Positions 1-7,510 of a DNA stretch of 7,619 nt are shown one piece after another (position 1 is the first letter of the stretch; each line of letters begins with the position of its first letter). The notes beneath the pieces are model-generated. The model was given only the letters and a program-made list of their open reading frames with translations. It made no database searches and was not told the DNA's origin. Position numbers and translations under genes: made by a program. Source of the stretch: Candidatus Omnitrophota bacterium (GTDB lineage: Bacteria; Omnitrophota; Gorgyraeia; Gygaellales; Profunditerraquicolaceae). The DNA is taken from positions 1 to 7,619 of the forward strand of contig CAIRWO010000144.1 in NCBI GenBank assembly GCA_903882345.1. The letters run 5' to 3'.

Positions 1-337
1 CAATCGGAAGGTAGGAGTCGCCGTAAAGCAAAATGAAATCGGCGGGAAGATAATCCTTGGCTTGTTTTAACGCTCCAGCGGTACCCAAAAATCCATTTTC
101 TATTGAATATTCTATCGTTAAGCCAAACCGGCAGCCGTCGCCGAAATAATCCATTATTGCATCCTTACGATACCCGACGCAGAGCAGGATTTCGCTTATT
201 TTATTATTCTTTAATAATTCCAGCTGATGCTCCAGGAACGGCTTGCCTTTTATCCTGATCATCGGCTTAGGGGTGCTATCGGTTATAGGCTTAAGCCTCT
301 CTCCCCTGCCGCCTGCCAATATTACCGCCTTAAGCAT
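1..337 (-). CDS. Sugar-phosphate nucleotidyltransferase (NDP-sugar pyrophosphorylase), N-terminal part, cut by window edge
   Basis: The gene starts at ATG 337-335 and stays open to the left edge, giving 112 codons with no stop. The N-terminus reads MLKAVILAGGRGERLKPIT and continues with a PKPM box at residues 23-26. Together these form the nucleotide-binding signature of the NTP_transferase family, which joins a sugar 1-phosphate to an NTP, releasing pyrophosphate. GTAGAL at 85-90 and the metal-site Asp in YGDS (residues 105-108) are also in place. The gene begins one base after the GT39 stop codon, with GAGGA at 344-348 six bases upstream as a Shine-Dalgarno. It is therefore probably the next gene of the same operon and is likely to supply an activated sugar in the cytoplasm. 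The sequence present resembles HddC/RfbA/GlmU-type enzymes, but the specificity-determining half is missing, so neither the nucleotide nor the sugar can be named. Confidence 0.9.
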   Translation of the reverse strand, partial: MLKAVILAGGRGERLKPITDSTPKPMIRIKGKPFLEHQLELLKNNKISEILLCVGYRKDAIMDYFGDGCRFGLTIEYSIENGFLGTAGALKQAKDYLPADFILLYGDSYLPI

Positions 338-338
338 G

Positions 339-1934
339 TTATGTCCTCAGGGAATAAAAGAAAATGTACTGCCCGAATAATTTATAGATTGTTCGCAACT
401 GCCTTTGACCTGAGAATGCCTGAAGAAAATCTTTCTGTTCTTCCGGCTTTGGCTTGCCTTTTTCCAGTATTATGTAAGACAACCTGCTCGGCTCTTCAAT
501 CAAGCCTACCTCTTTGACATGATAATTATCCTTGAGGTAGGCGAACAACGACGGATTGTCAGCCCTGAGCTGCTGGCTAAATTCTGCCGGGTAAAAACAG
601 ACATAGCGCATATTAAACTTTTCTTCCTTCTTCTTAAAATCTTCTAAATCCGAAACCCACCCGACATAGCGGCGGGCATAACGGGCGATTGCATAACCTT
701 GAGGATAAGTATATAAAAATACGCGTTCGTTGGGCGCGGTAAATTCTTTTAGCGATTCTCCGGCAACATCCTCCCCTAAGAATACCGTGCCGTACATCCG
801 GGTAATTGCCGCGCGCACAGCAGGCGAGGCCGCGACAATCACAACGACCATCGTGGCGATAAACAAATCTTTCTTGAATATTTTATTAAGCAGCTCGACA
901 AAAAATCCCACAGCATAAATAACCGACAAGCAAACCAGACCCAAGAATGGCATTTGGTAATAATTATGCTGATTAATGTAGTCGGAAAATAACATCGAAT
1001 AGGGGATGATCATTATGGCAAGTCCGATGATATAGCGGTTTAACAAACCTTTGCGCCTTAAAAAGGCCAGTACCATGCCGGCAATTGCCAAACCAAAGAA
1101 TACAAAAGTAAAATTCTCCCCGAATATGTACCAGCGGATCATCTTGCCGTATTTTTCCCAATATTGCGGGAAAAATATCTCGAATATCTTTACCCTGCCG
1201 ATATCTTCAAATTGCCACTGGCCCGTGTGTTTCATCCATAAGATAGCTGCGACGATAACCAGATAAGGCGCCAGGAATGCCAGGCAATATTTCAAAAATA
1301 AACGCCGCTTTTCCCAAAAGATTTGCCGGTAAGGCAGGCAGATCGCAAACGGCAAAATGCCGATAAGGAAACTAAACTTATAAAGCCAGGCGAGGGAAAA
1401 CGCCAATCCGCCCACTAAGAGGTTATACGCCTTAAACGAGGTAATAAACCGTAGATAGAATAGGCTGCCCAGGAGCATAAAGAAAAATGCCGGACTCTCA
1501 GGCTGCAGGTTGCGGGAAAAGAATACCGGCAAAGGCATAATCGCCATGAGCAAGGCAGAAAACAAGGCACGGTTTGTTTCTTTGAATAATAATGACGCCA
1601 GAAAATACATAACTAATATGGTAGCTAGGCCGAAGAAAATATTGATCAATCTCGGTCCCCATAGATTCTCTCCTAACAGCTTCCAGGAAAGCAGGATTTG
1701 ATAAGTAACCAGCGGCGGCTGTGGATACACCCGCATTGTCGGATTAGCTTCAAAGGCGTTCCAAAAATATATCCTGCGGGTAACGTAATCGTTGGTCCGC
1801 TGCATTTCCTGCGCCATACACAGGTAGTCATTCTCTTTCGTATTGTGGTAACCTATGGCGGGAAAATCGAGATTGTAGCTTCTTAAGATAAAACCGAGAA
1901 TTAAGATTAACCCCAATAAAACAGTTTTCTTCAT
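339..1934 (-). CDS. GT39/ArnT-like integral membrane glycosyltransferase (PMT_2 type)
   Basis: A 531-residue GT-C fold protein. An N-terminal membrane helix (about 4-20) is followed by an extracytoplasmic loop with an acidic motif, E34-N35-D36-Y37, where this family carries its catalytic Asp. YPQPPL at 70-75 matches the family's H/Y-P-x-P-P-L box. RNLQPESPA (141-149) and the NQHNYYQMPF loop (321-330) are also typical of bacterial PMT_2 proteins. About ten further hydrophobic segments follow to about residue 375 (roughly 97-118, 121-138, 146-165, 172-200, 214-234, 270-291, 299-316, 328-347, 356-375). A soluble tail of about 155 residues ends the protein. Such enzymes take a sugar from a polyprenyl-phosphate carrier on the outer face of the membrane and attach it to lipid, glycan or protein; the acceptor here is unknown. 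The start is three bases after the GT2 stop and has no strong Shine-Dalgarno, so coupled translation is likely. The adjacent GT2 gene is a natural source of the polyprenyl-linked donor (inference). Confidence 0.85.
   Translation of the reverse strand: MKKTVLLGLILILGFILRSYNLDFPAIGYHNTKENDYLCMAQEMQRTNDYVTRRIYFWNAFEANPTMRVYPQPPLVTYQILLSWKLLGENLWGPRLINIFFGLATILVMYFLASLLFKETNRALFSALLMAIMPLPVFFSRNLQPESPAFFFMLLGSLFYLRFITSFKAYNLLVGGLAFSLAWLYKFSFLIGILPFAICLPYRQIFWEKRRLFLKYCLAFLAPYLVIVAAILWMKHTGQWQFEDIGRVKIFEIFFPQYWEKYGKMIRWYIFGENFTFVFFGLAIAGMVLAFLRRKGLLNRYIIGLAIMIIPYSMLFSDYINQHNYYQMPFLGLVCLSVIYAVGFFVELLNKIFKKDLFIATMVVVIVAASPAVRAAITRMYGTVFLGEDVAGESLKEFTAPNERVFLYTYPQGYAIARYARRYVGWVSDLEDFKKKEEKFNMRYVCFYPAEFSQQLRADNPSLFAYLKDNYHVKEVGLIEEPSRLSYIILEKGKPKPEEQKDFLQAFSGQRQLRTIYKLFGQYIFFYSLRT
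344..348 (-). promoter_or_regulatory. Shine-Dalgarno for the nucleotidyltransferase gene
   Basis: GAGGA on the minus strand lies six bases before ATG 337-335, inside the last codons of the GT39 gene. It supports that start and suggests translational coupling across the one-base gap. Confidence 0.6.
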
Positions 1935-1937
1935 CTC

Positions 1938-3086
1938 TTAATTATTTCTTCTTCGCTCCAAAAACAACAGGCTGATAAAAAAGGAGGAAAATATTGTCTG
2001 GATGCCGATAACCAGAAGAGTCATTCCCAGGATCGATTCCCTGAGCCGGGAAAGCTCTCCGAAATGCCGGGAAAACCATTCGATAAAAATAAAAAGATTT
2101 ATGGTAGCCCCTACGAGGAATACCGCGCCTCCGAGAATAATGCCGCGTTCCAGGTTAAAGTGTTCCTTGAAGAAAAGCGTTACTTTATCATATTTTAAAA
2201 ACCCCTGCCGGATGGCATAGGTATGCGCGTAAACGCCCAGATGCAAGACCTGGCAAGAAAGGATACAAAGCATACTGGCAAAGGCCATAAAATGGATGTC
2301 CCAATAATGGCCCAGAAAAAGAAACGGCCCCCTAGACAACAAAAGCAGCGCCATTATCCCCACAATAAAACCCGTTAAGCCGGGAACAAAATAAAGCCAC
2401 AAAGGACAATAAAGCAGCATAAAGCGGATATGCCGCCAGGCATCAGCCAGGGGGCTCAATTTGGAAACGCCGGTACGCGGATGGTAGCTTATAGGGATTT
2501 CGTATATCTTAAGGTTAGTCCGCAAAGCAGAAACCACCATCTCGGTAGCGAACTCCATGCCTAAAGTCATCAGTTCCATCTTCTTATAGGCTTCGGCAGT
2601 AAAGGCGCGCATACCGCAGTGTATGTCCGATAGCCGGGTCCGGAAGAATAAGCGGCACAGCCCTGAAAGGATGGGATTACCGATGTAACGATGTGACCAG
2701 CTCATCGAACCTTTTTGCATTCCGCCTTTAAAACGCGAACCCATGACAAAATCATAACCCTGCCCTAACGGTTTTAAGAATTTCGGGATATCATAAAAAT
2801 CATAGGTATTATCGCTATCCCCGATAATTATATATTTACCCTTTGCCTGCGCCAGTCCGGCCAGGTAAGCTGCGCCGTAACCCTTCTGCGCCTCACTAAT
2901 AACCTCTGCGCCAGCGGCCACGGCCACCTCCCGCGAACGGTCAATAGAGCCGTTATCCACAACAATTATCTGGCCGCGAATCCCTTCCCGGATGAAAACT
3001 GTCCTTATCTTATTTACGCAGATACCTATGGAGGCCTCTTCGTTCAAACAGGGCAAAACAACAGAAACCTCAATATCTCGATTCAT
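1938..3086 (-). CDS. GT2 glycosyltransferase, polyprenyl-phosphate-sugar synthase-like, with four-helix membrane tail
   Basis: 382 residues. The first 225 or so form a GT-A domain of the dolichyl-phosphate mannose/glucose synthase-like type. VSVVLPCLNEE (8-17) opens the nucleotide-binding fold. VVDNGSIDRS (42-51) is the sugar-nucleotide loop, and GDSDNTYDF (89-97) carries the DxD metal motif at D90-S91-D92. MGSRFKGGMQ (115-124) and the HCGMRAF block (156-162) are typical of this subgroup. Four hydrophobic segments follow (about 226-250, 262-288, 315-337, 352-376), ending in a basic tail. Enzymes of this type move a sugar from a nucleotide to polyprenyl phosphate on the cytoplasmic face. The gene lies three bases after STT3 and three before GT39, which fits supply of a lipid-linked sugar to one or both. 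Only a weak Shine-Dalgarno is visible. The sugar cannot be read from sequence. A direct role in glycan assembly rather than carrier loading is the main alternative. Confidence 0.88.
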   Translation of the reverse strand: MNRDIEVSVVLPCLNEEASIGICVNKIRTVFIREGIRGQIIVVDNGSIDRSREVAVAAGAEVISEAQKGYGAAYLAGLAQAKGKYIIIGDSDNTYDFYDIPKFLKPLGQGYDFVMGSRFKGGMQKGSMSWSHRYIGNPILSGLCRLFFRTRLSDIHCGMRAFTAEAYKKMELMTLGMEFATEMVVSALRTNLKIYEIPISYHPRTGVSKLSPLADAWRHIRFMLLYCPLWLYFVPGLTGFIVGIMALLLLSRGPFLFLGHYWDIHFMAFASMLCILSCQVLHLGVYAHTYAIRQGFLKYDKVTLFFKEHFNLERGIILGGAVFLVGATINLFIFIEWFSRHFGELSRLRESILGMTLLVIGIQTIFSSFFISLLFLERRRNN

Positions 3087-3089
3087 AAT

Positions 3090-5585
3090 TTACCAAATAA
3101 TATTAAAAATCCGGATATAATTATTGCCTTCCTCTGCGTCAATAAAAGGCGCGAAGTGCTTAAGGCCTTTACCCCGCAAAAAATAAAGCCGGCTGAACAG
3201 GCTGTTTCCCAGCGACCGGTCAAGCAGAACACACTTGTAGCCATCCGAAGCAATAAAGACCAGCGCTGAAAAACCAATATTGGCATTAGGCATAGCTATC
3301 TCTATAAAGTTATTATCCTTTAGCAAAAACAGGCTCACGGGGATCTGGCCGTTACTTGACTGGATAGTCTGCGCTTTAAGATTATACATAAAACCGTTGT
3401 CAAAAAAGACAACGCCGTCTTTTTCCTTGCCGTTCACCAAGCCGCCATAGAATTGCAGCCGCCAGGAAAGCCATTCATTAAAATTCTTATCCGAGATAAG
3501 GAATATCTCTTGATAAAACCTCTGCAGGTCTTGAGGATTCCCGCCTAATTTCTTGAGCCGCTCGATGATCTGGCCCTTTTCTTCTTTATTGAAATTCTGC
3601 GCGATGTAAACCTTGGCAAAGTTCCAGTTGCCCAAAAAAGATATTGCCGGCATTTTAAATACCATCGTATTATCGACGACAAAACAGGCGCGGCTGGGAG
3701 TAGAAAAAAGCAGCCGCATTACCTCCTGGACTTTTAACACCGGAAGATATTCCAACAGCGTCTGCTGCACTTTATCCGGCGGAAAGACCAAAACCCCTTC
3801 CAGCAGGAGTTCGGATTTAAGCGGGTCTTTAATATAGTCGTTTATAATCTCAAATGCCTTGTTGCCGCCGTTATTGAGCATGCGCAATATTGCTATCGCC
3901 TCCTCCTCGTTATTGCTGAGCAGGGCCTTGCCCATCCAGTAGGCCTGCGGCGTATCCTGGCTCTGTCCGTCGAAAATTACCCTGCGCCGGCCGATGACTT
4001 TGAACCAATCGCCGTAATCCCACCAAGAATTCAGAATGGTATCCTGGGGAGTTTTTTCTTTAACCGTATTAAGGATTTTATACCAGGTATCGTCGATCAG
4101 CGGATAGATCGAACTGGCTGTTTTATATGCGTTATTAACAAGCAACGGGCAGATCAATATCAAGGTCAGCAGCGCAAAGATAATTGCCGAGAGCCGGTTT
4201 TTCTTTTTAAAATAGGCATAGGCCTCGCTGATCCCCCAACCCAGCGAAACCCCGAGGGGAATAAGTAAAAATATGAGGAATCTTACGCCGCGCAAGACGG
4301 CAAAACTCATTGCAATTGACCACACAAGCATAATCAGCGCGGCTTCACGCTTAAAACCGGAAAACCTGCGGTCAAAAAAATACCGCACAGATAACACCGC
4401 CAGGCTGAATAAGGAGAACGAAAAAAGCCACCCTCCTCCCAAGGAAGCAGCAGCCTCCCGGAAACCTACCCGCTTTAATTCTCCTACGGTAGAATAGACG
4501 TTCGGCCAGATTGACGATATCAACGGTTTATTCAAGATCACCGCCTGTTTTATAAAATCATAAAGCACGACCAGCGGCTCTTTGCCGACGATAACTAAGA
4601 TCCAGAAAAAACTAAACGCTATGAATGACAATACCGAGATTGCATGCTGTTTAATTAATTTCAGCTTTTTCTCGTGGCGGTAAAAATACAGGTAGCTTAA
4701 ATAGAGCAGTGAAACGGCTTCGTAGGCAATAATGATCACAAAGATATACCACCAAAACATCCAGGTAAAACAAAATATAGCTACCCAGAAAGAAGAAAAG
4801 CAGATCTTCGCCAGCCTCTGCCGTAACGATCTTGCATCTAAAGCCGTCAGGTAAATCCAGACGATAAGCACGGGAAAAAGCAGGCTAAATATCTCCTTCT
4901 TAAACCAGCCGGCGCAACTGCGTGGGATAAAAATCTGGCTTAAGCCGATAAATAAAGAGGCGATTAACGCAGCGAGGTTTCCGCCTCCCCGATACATAAA
5001 CATATACAATATTACAATAAATGCCGCACTAAAAAACAGCGGCAGGTAAAAGAGAAAGGAAAACAACGGCATATGCTTAAAGAAGCTGAAAAATTTATAG
5101 AGGTATGCGGAAAAATAATACAAAAACTTGTCCCAGTTCATATAGCTTCCCAAAGGGGCAAGCATCAAAAGGTCCCATTGTTTGCCGTAAACAACTTCAT
5201 CCCCCGGGTGGCCGGTACGCACGATATTTTCCGTATACCTTGCCCAATGCCAACAGTCCAATTCCATAATATAAGTCTGCCCGGCATCATCCTGGAATCT
5301 GTCCTTAAGCCTGGTATACAGTTCATTTACCTGCCTGTCGATCTCCCGCTTATTTTGTTTTTGGTATTCGGAGAGGCGCGTCTGGGCTATTTTCTCTTTG
5401 GCTAAAGGATAAAACTGCGGAAATCTGCGGTAGGTGTCCTCAAAGGCCCGCTGTTCTACCATACCCTCTACCATCTTTTTAGCCTGGATTTTTAACTGTG
5501 GAAAATTCACCGGAAAGGAACGGAAATAAATATTCAGCCCCACAGCAAGCGCCAGCGAAAAGATCAAAACAATCTTCTTTTTCAT
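3090..5585 (-). CDS. STT3-family oligosaccharyltransferase (GT66), with variant metal-binding motif
   Basis: 831 residues. It has a signal-anchor helix (about 4-22), then about 85 charged, mostly helical residues before the first acidic site, D110 in ELDCWHWARY. Roughly eleven or twelve hydrophobic segments follow between 154 and 484, then an extracytoplasmic domain of about 345 residues. STT3 marks visible: D110 (first-loop metal Asp), TVGEL at 366-370 whose E369 matches the SVxE/TVxE glutamate, an R435-F436 pair in a late helix, and the hallmark WWDYG at 521-525, which reads the acceptor sequon. D638-x-x-M641-x-x-K644-x-x-x-I648 resembles the archaeal DK-type helix motif rather than the PglB MI motif (tentative). 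The second metal motif, Asp-x-Asp in relatives after R-S-x-A-G-W-F, is K229-K230-E231 here. The family transfers lipid-linked glycans to Asn of exported proteins. No good Shine-Dalgarno precedes ATG 5585-5583, but the signal-anchor starts there. It leads the close-packed glycosyltransferase genes. STT3 membership is secure; activity is uncertain because of the motif change. Confidence 0.92.
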   Translation of the reverse strand: MKKKIVLIFSLALAVGLNIYFRSFPVNFPQLKIQAKKMVEGMVEQRAFEDTYRRFPQFYPLAKEKIAQTRLSEYQKQNKREIDRQVNELYTRLKDRFQDDAGQTYIMELDCWHWARYTENIVRTGHPGDEVVYGKQWDLLMLAPLGSYMNWDKFLYYFSAYLYKFFSFFKHMPLFSFLFYLPLFFSAAFIVILYMFMYRGGGNLAALIASLFIGLSQIFIPRSCAGWFKKEIFSLLFPVLIVWIYLTALDARSLRQRLAKICFSSFWVAIFCFTWMFWWYIFVIIIAYEAVSLLYLSYLYFYRHEKKLKLIKQHAISVLSFIAFSFFWILVIVGKEPLVVLYDFIKQAVILNKPLISSIWPNVYSTVGELKRVGFREAAASLGGGWLFSFSLFSLAVLSVRYFFDRRFSGFKREAALIMLVWSIAMSFAVLRGVRFLIFLLIPLGVSLGWGISEAYAYFKKKNRLSAIIFALLTLILICPLLVNNAYKTASSIYPLIDDTWYKILNTVKEKTPQDTILNSWWDYGDWFKVIGRRRVIFDGQSQDTPQAYWMGKALLSNNEEEAIAILRMLNNGGNKAFEIINDYIKDPLKSELLLEGVLVFPPDKVQQTLLEYLPVLKVQEVMRLLFSTPSRACFVVDNTMVFKMPAISFLGNWNFAKVYIAQNFNKEEKGQIIERLKKLGGNPQDLQRFYQEIFLISDKNFNEWLSWRLQFYGGLVNGKEKDGVVFFDNGFMYNLKAQTIQSSNGQIPVSLFLLKDNNFIEIAMPNANIGFSALVFIASDGYKCVLLDRSLGNSLFSRLYFLRGKGLKHFAPFIDAEEGNNYIRIFNIIW

Positions 5586-5630
5586 ATATTATCTAGAGGC
5601 AGGTCTGTTTGCAGCATAGCAAGGATAGAA

Positions 5631-6035
5631 TTAAGGTTGTCTTTTAAGTTTCTTGTGCGTCCTTAACGCAGAATCGAGCAAAGATAGCCTTTCCTGAAAA
5701 TCTTTAAAATCTTTGCCTTTATAAAAAACTCCCGATATCCCGTAGACCATCGCCTCTTTTGCTTTGGGATCGTCTACGTAGGCGCTGATGATGATGATGG
5801 GAATTTCCTGATCAAACTGCCGGATCCTCTTAATCGCTTCCACGCCGTCGGCAACCGGCATCCTTAAATCCATAAGCACGATATCCGGCTTTTCTTTTTC
5901 CGCAGCCTGGACCGCTTCTTCTCCGTTAGAGACGGCAATAACCGGATATCCGCGGGATTCCAGCCAGAAGGTCATCACCTGCCGGAAATCTACTTCGTCA
6001 TCGGCTACGAGAACTTTTATTTTATTTTCATCCAT
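5631..6035 (-). CDS. Single-domain response regulator (CheY-like receiver)
   Basis: 134 residues from ATG 6035-6033. The whole protein is one receiver domain. D12-D13 form the acidic pocket in VLVADDE, D56 at the end of DIVLMD is the phospho-acceptor, S84 in IIISAY is the switch Ser/Thr, and K106 in FYKGK is the conserved Lys. The usual Pro after that Lys is replaced by Gly. No DNA-binding or enzymatic output domain follows, only a short basic tail (KKLKRQP). It presumably receives phosphate from the histidine kinase gene just upstream, 22 bases away, and acts by binding a partner protein or as a phosphorelay intermediate. A GTG at 6041-6039 would add two residues, but it lies one base from the Shine-Dalgarno, whereas the ATG has a seven-base spacer. 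The 45 bases down to STT3 contain no terminator, so co-transcription with the glycosylation genes is possible. Confidence 0.93.
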   Translation of the reverse strand: MDENKIKVLVADDEVDFRQVMTFWLESRGYPVIAVSNGEEAVQAAEKEKPDIVLMDLRMPVADGVEAIKRIRQFDQEIPIIIISAYVDDPKAKEAMVYGISGVFYKGKDFKDFQERLSLLDSALRTHKKLKRQP

Positions 6036-6042
6036 ATTCACG

Positions 6043-6049
6043 CCTCCCC
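6043..6049 (-). promoter_or_regulatory. Strong Shine-Dalgarno for the response regulator; decides its start
   Basis: GGGGAGG on the minus strand has a seven-base spacer to ATG 6035-6033, but only one base to the in-frame GTG at 6041-6039. The ATG is therefore the better start. Confidence 0.75.
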
Positions 6050-6057
6050 TTTAAGCG

Positions 6058-7494
6058 CTATACCGTCTGATTATTTTTTGCCGGTAGGCTAAAGATAAAC
6101 TTTGCGCCTTGGCCATCTGCGCTTTCCGCCCAGATCTTGCCGCCGTGCAATTCCACGATCTCTTTGGCAATGGACAGACCTATGCCGGTACCGTTTATGT
6201 CGGAAGAAACCCTTTCTCCTACCTGATAAAATTTATCAAAGACCTTTTGAAGGTTTTCTTTAGCTATCCCGATGCCGGTATCGCTCACCGATACTTCGAT
6301 CTCGCTTCCCGGTTCGCTCAATTTTGCTTCCACGGTAATCGTTCCGTTACTAGGGGTAAACTTGATCGCGTTACCGATCAGATTGTTTAAGACCTGTATT
6401 ATTCTGTCCGGGTCAATATTGACCTCCGGCAGGCCGTCCTGAATCTTTGTTTCTAAATTAACCGACTTTGTCTTGGCCCAATTATTCAAGCCTGCCGCGG
6501 ATTCATTTATTACACTGGCTATCGGCGCAAGCTTGCGCCGCATATCCATCCTGCCGGCTTCAAGTTTTGAAAGGTCAAGCAGGTCATTAACAAGGGTGGA
6601 AAGACGGTTTAAATTACGCGCGGCAATAGTAAGGAACTGTTCCTGCGTCGGCGTAATTTCACCGGCATTTTTATTGAGGATCAAAGATATTGATTTATCG
6701 ATCGCTACAAGGGGGGTACGCAATTCATGGGAAACGCTGGCAACGAAATTTGCCTTAAGCCGGTCAAGCTCCTTCTGCTTGGTAATATCGCTTAAGACAG
6801 AAACCATGCCTACGGTCTGGCCGTTTTCGTTTTCTATGACCGCGCTCGATGCCCTTAGTATTTTTCTTGTTTCGTCCTGCTGGCTGACCAATTCTATCTC
6901 GCGACCTTCTTTTCCGGGAGTCTCATGGGTTAAAGAAACCAGCTGTTCTTCTTTGAGGTTATCCATCATGGACTTACCGATCTTGTCTTTTTTTGACGTA
7001 CCCAGAAGTTTTTCTGCGGCAGGGTTCATCATGATTACCTTGCCATAAGCATCGACTACTACCAGGCCTTCGGCAATACTGCGTATAACTGCCTCTGATC
7101 TCTTCTTGTCCGTCAAGACCTTCTCGTATTTCCTCCAGGCAACCTCTTCATTTTTGACTTTCTCATTTAACGCTGTTTCATACTTGCGGGTCAATTCACC
7201 AGTGCTTTGACTTACCTTCTTCTCTATTTCCCTGGCCAATACCGCTGAAAGGCGGGTACCGATCTCCTGCGATTGCTGACGCGAACCTACCGCCCCACTG
7301 ATTTCTTTGACTATAGTTTGTTTTAAGGATTCGGCGGTAGCCATGTCCGCGGCCGAATATACGCTTTTTTTTGTTCTATCTGCAGTATTCACGCCGGCAT
7401 GCGCAGCCTGTTTTGTTGCCATCTGGGCCAAGATCAATGCCGTCGCTACCCCGATGACCGCCGTAACTATATAAACTATTGTCAGTGGCGACAC
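6058..7494 (-). CDS. Membrane-anchored PAS sensor histidine kinase
   Basis: 478 residues from GTG 7494-7492. One hydrophobic helix (about 2-22) anchors the N-terminus with almost nothing outside the membrane. A polar, probably coiled-coil linker (about 40-130) leads to a PAS domain (about 129-239, with GLVVVDAYGKVIMMNPAAE), then a HisKA dimerisation domain with phospho-acceptor H256 in SVSHELRTPL, then a HATPase_c domain. The latter has the N box (N371, N375 in NNLIGNAIKF), G1 (DTGIG from D405), F box (FDKF from 419) and G2 (GTGIGL from 435). All catalytic motifs are intact, so it should autophosphorylate and pass phosphate to the adjacent receiver. With no extracytoplasmic sensor domain, the signal is likely cytoplasmic or membrane-borne via PAS. 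An in-frame TTG at 7527-7525 would add 11 residues but has no fitting Shine-Dalgarno and would lie almost at the predicted transcript start. The GTG has GGAGG 11 bases upstream. The exact start remains uncertain; the function class is secure. Confidence 0.93.
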   Translation of the reverse strand: MSPLTIVYIVTAVIGVATALILAQMATKQAAHAGVNTADRTKKSVYSAADMATAESLKQTIVKEISGAVGSRQQSQEIGTRLSAVLAREIEKKVSQSTGELTRKYETALNEKVKNEEVAWRKYEKVLTDKKRSEAVIRSIAEGLVVVDAYGKVIMMNPAAEKLLGTSKKDKIGKSMMDNLKEEQLVSLTHETPGKEGREIELVSQQDETRKILRASSAVIENENGQTVGMVSVLSDITKQKELDRLKANFVASVSHELRTPLVAIDKSISLILNKNAGEITPTQEQFLTIAARNLNRLSTLVNDLLDLSKLEAGRMDMRRKLAPIASVINESAAGLNNWAKTKSVNLETKIQDGLPEVNIDPDRIIQVLNNLIGNAIKFTPSNGTITVEAKLSEPGSEIEVSVSDTGIGIAKENLQKVFDKFYQVGERVSSDINGTGIGLSIAKEIVELHGGKIWAESADGQGAKFIFSLPAKNNQTV

Positions 7495-7505
7495 TTGTGA
7501 GATAT

Positions 7506-7510
7506 CCTCC
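7506..7510 (-). promoter_or_regulatory. Shine-Dalgarno favouring the GTG start of the histidine kinase
   Basis: GGAGG on the minus strand lies 11 bases before GTG 7494-7492. The spacer is somewhat long, but no comparable site fits the upstream TTG at 7527-7525. Confidence 0.5.

Noticed and set aside
227..517. A 96-codon plus-strand open frame across the GT39/nucleotidyltransferase junction
   Set aside because: It overlaps the well-supported start of the nucleotidyltransferase and the end of GT39 on the other strand, and the translation resembles no family.
2948..2965. Asn in place of the second Asp in the GT2 VVDDGS motif
   Set aside because: VVDNGS is common in active GT2 enzymes, so it is not a sign of lost function.
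3083..3286. A 67-codon minus-strand frame across the STT3 end and GT2 start
   Set aside because: It is out of frame with STT3, whose C-terminus (LYFLRGKGLKHF region) is family-typical. No frameshift is needed to explain the sequence.
5586..5630. An internal promoter before STT3 (TTGCTA and a GATAAT-like box)
   Set aside because: The GATAAT-like box sits almost against the ATG and the spacing to TTGCTA is about 23 bases, so it is not a convincing promoter.
6473..7048. A 191-codon plus-strand open frame opposite the histidine kinase
   Set aside because: It lies wholly antisense to conserved kinase motifs, its translation is Ser/Arg/Leu-rich with no recognisable domain, and it lacks context. 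It is an antisense shadow.
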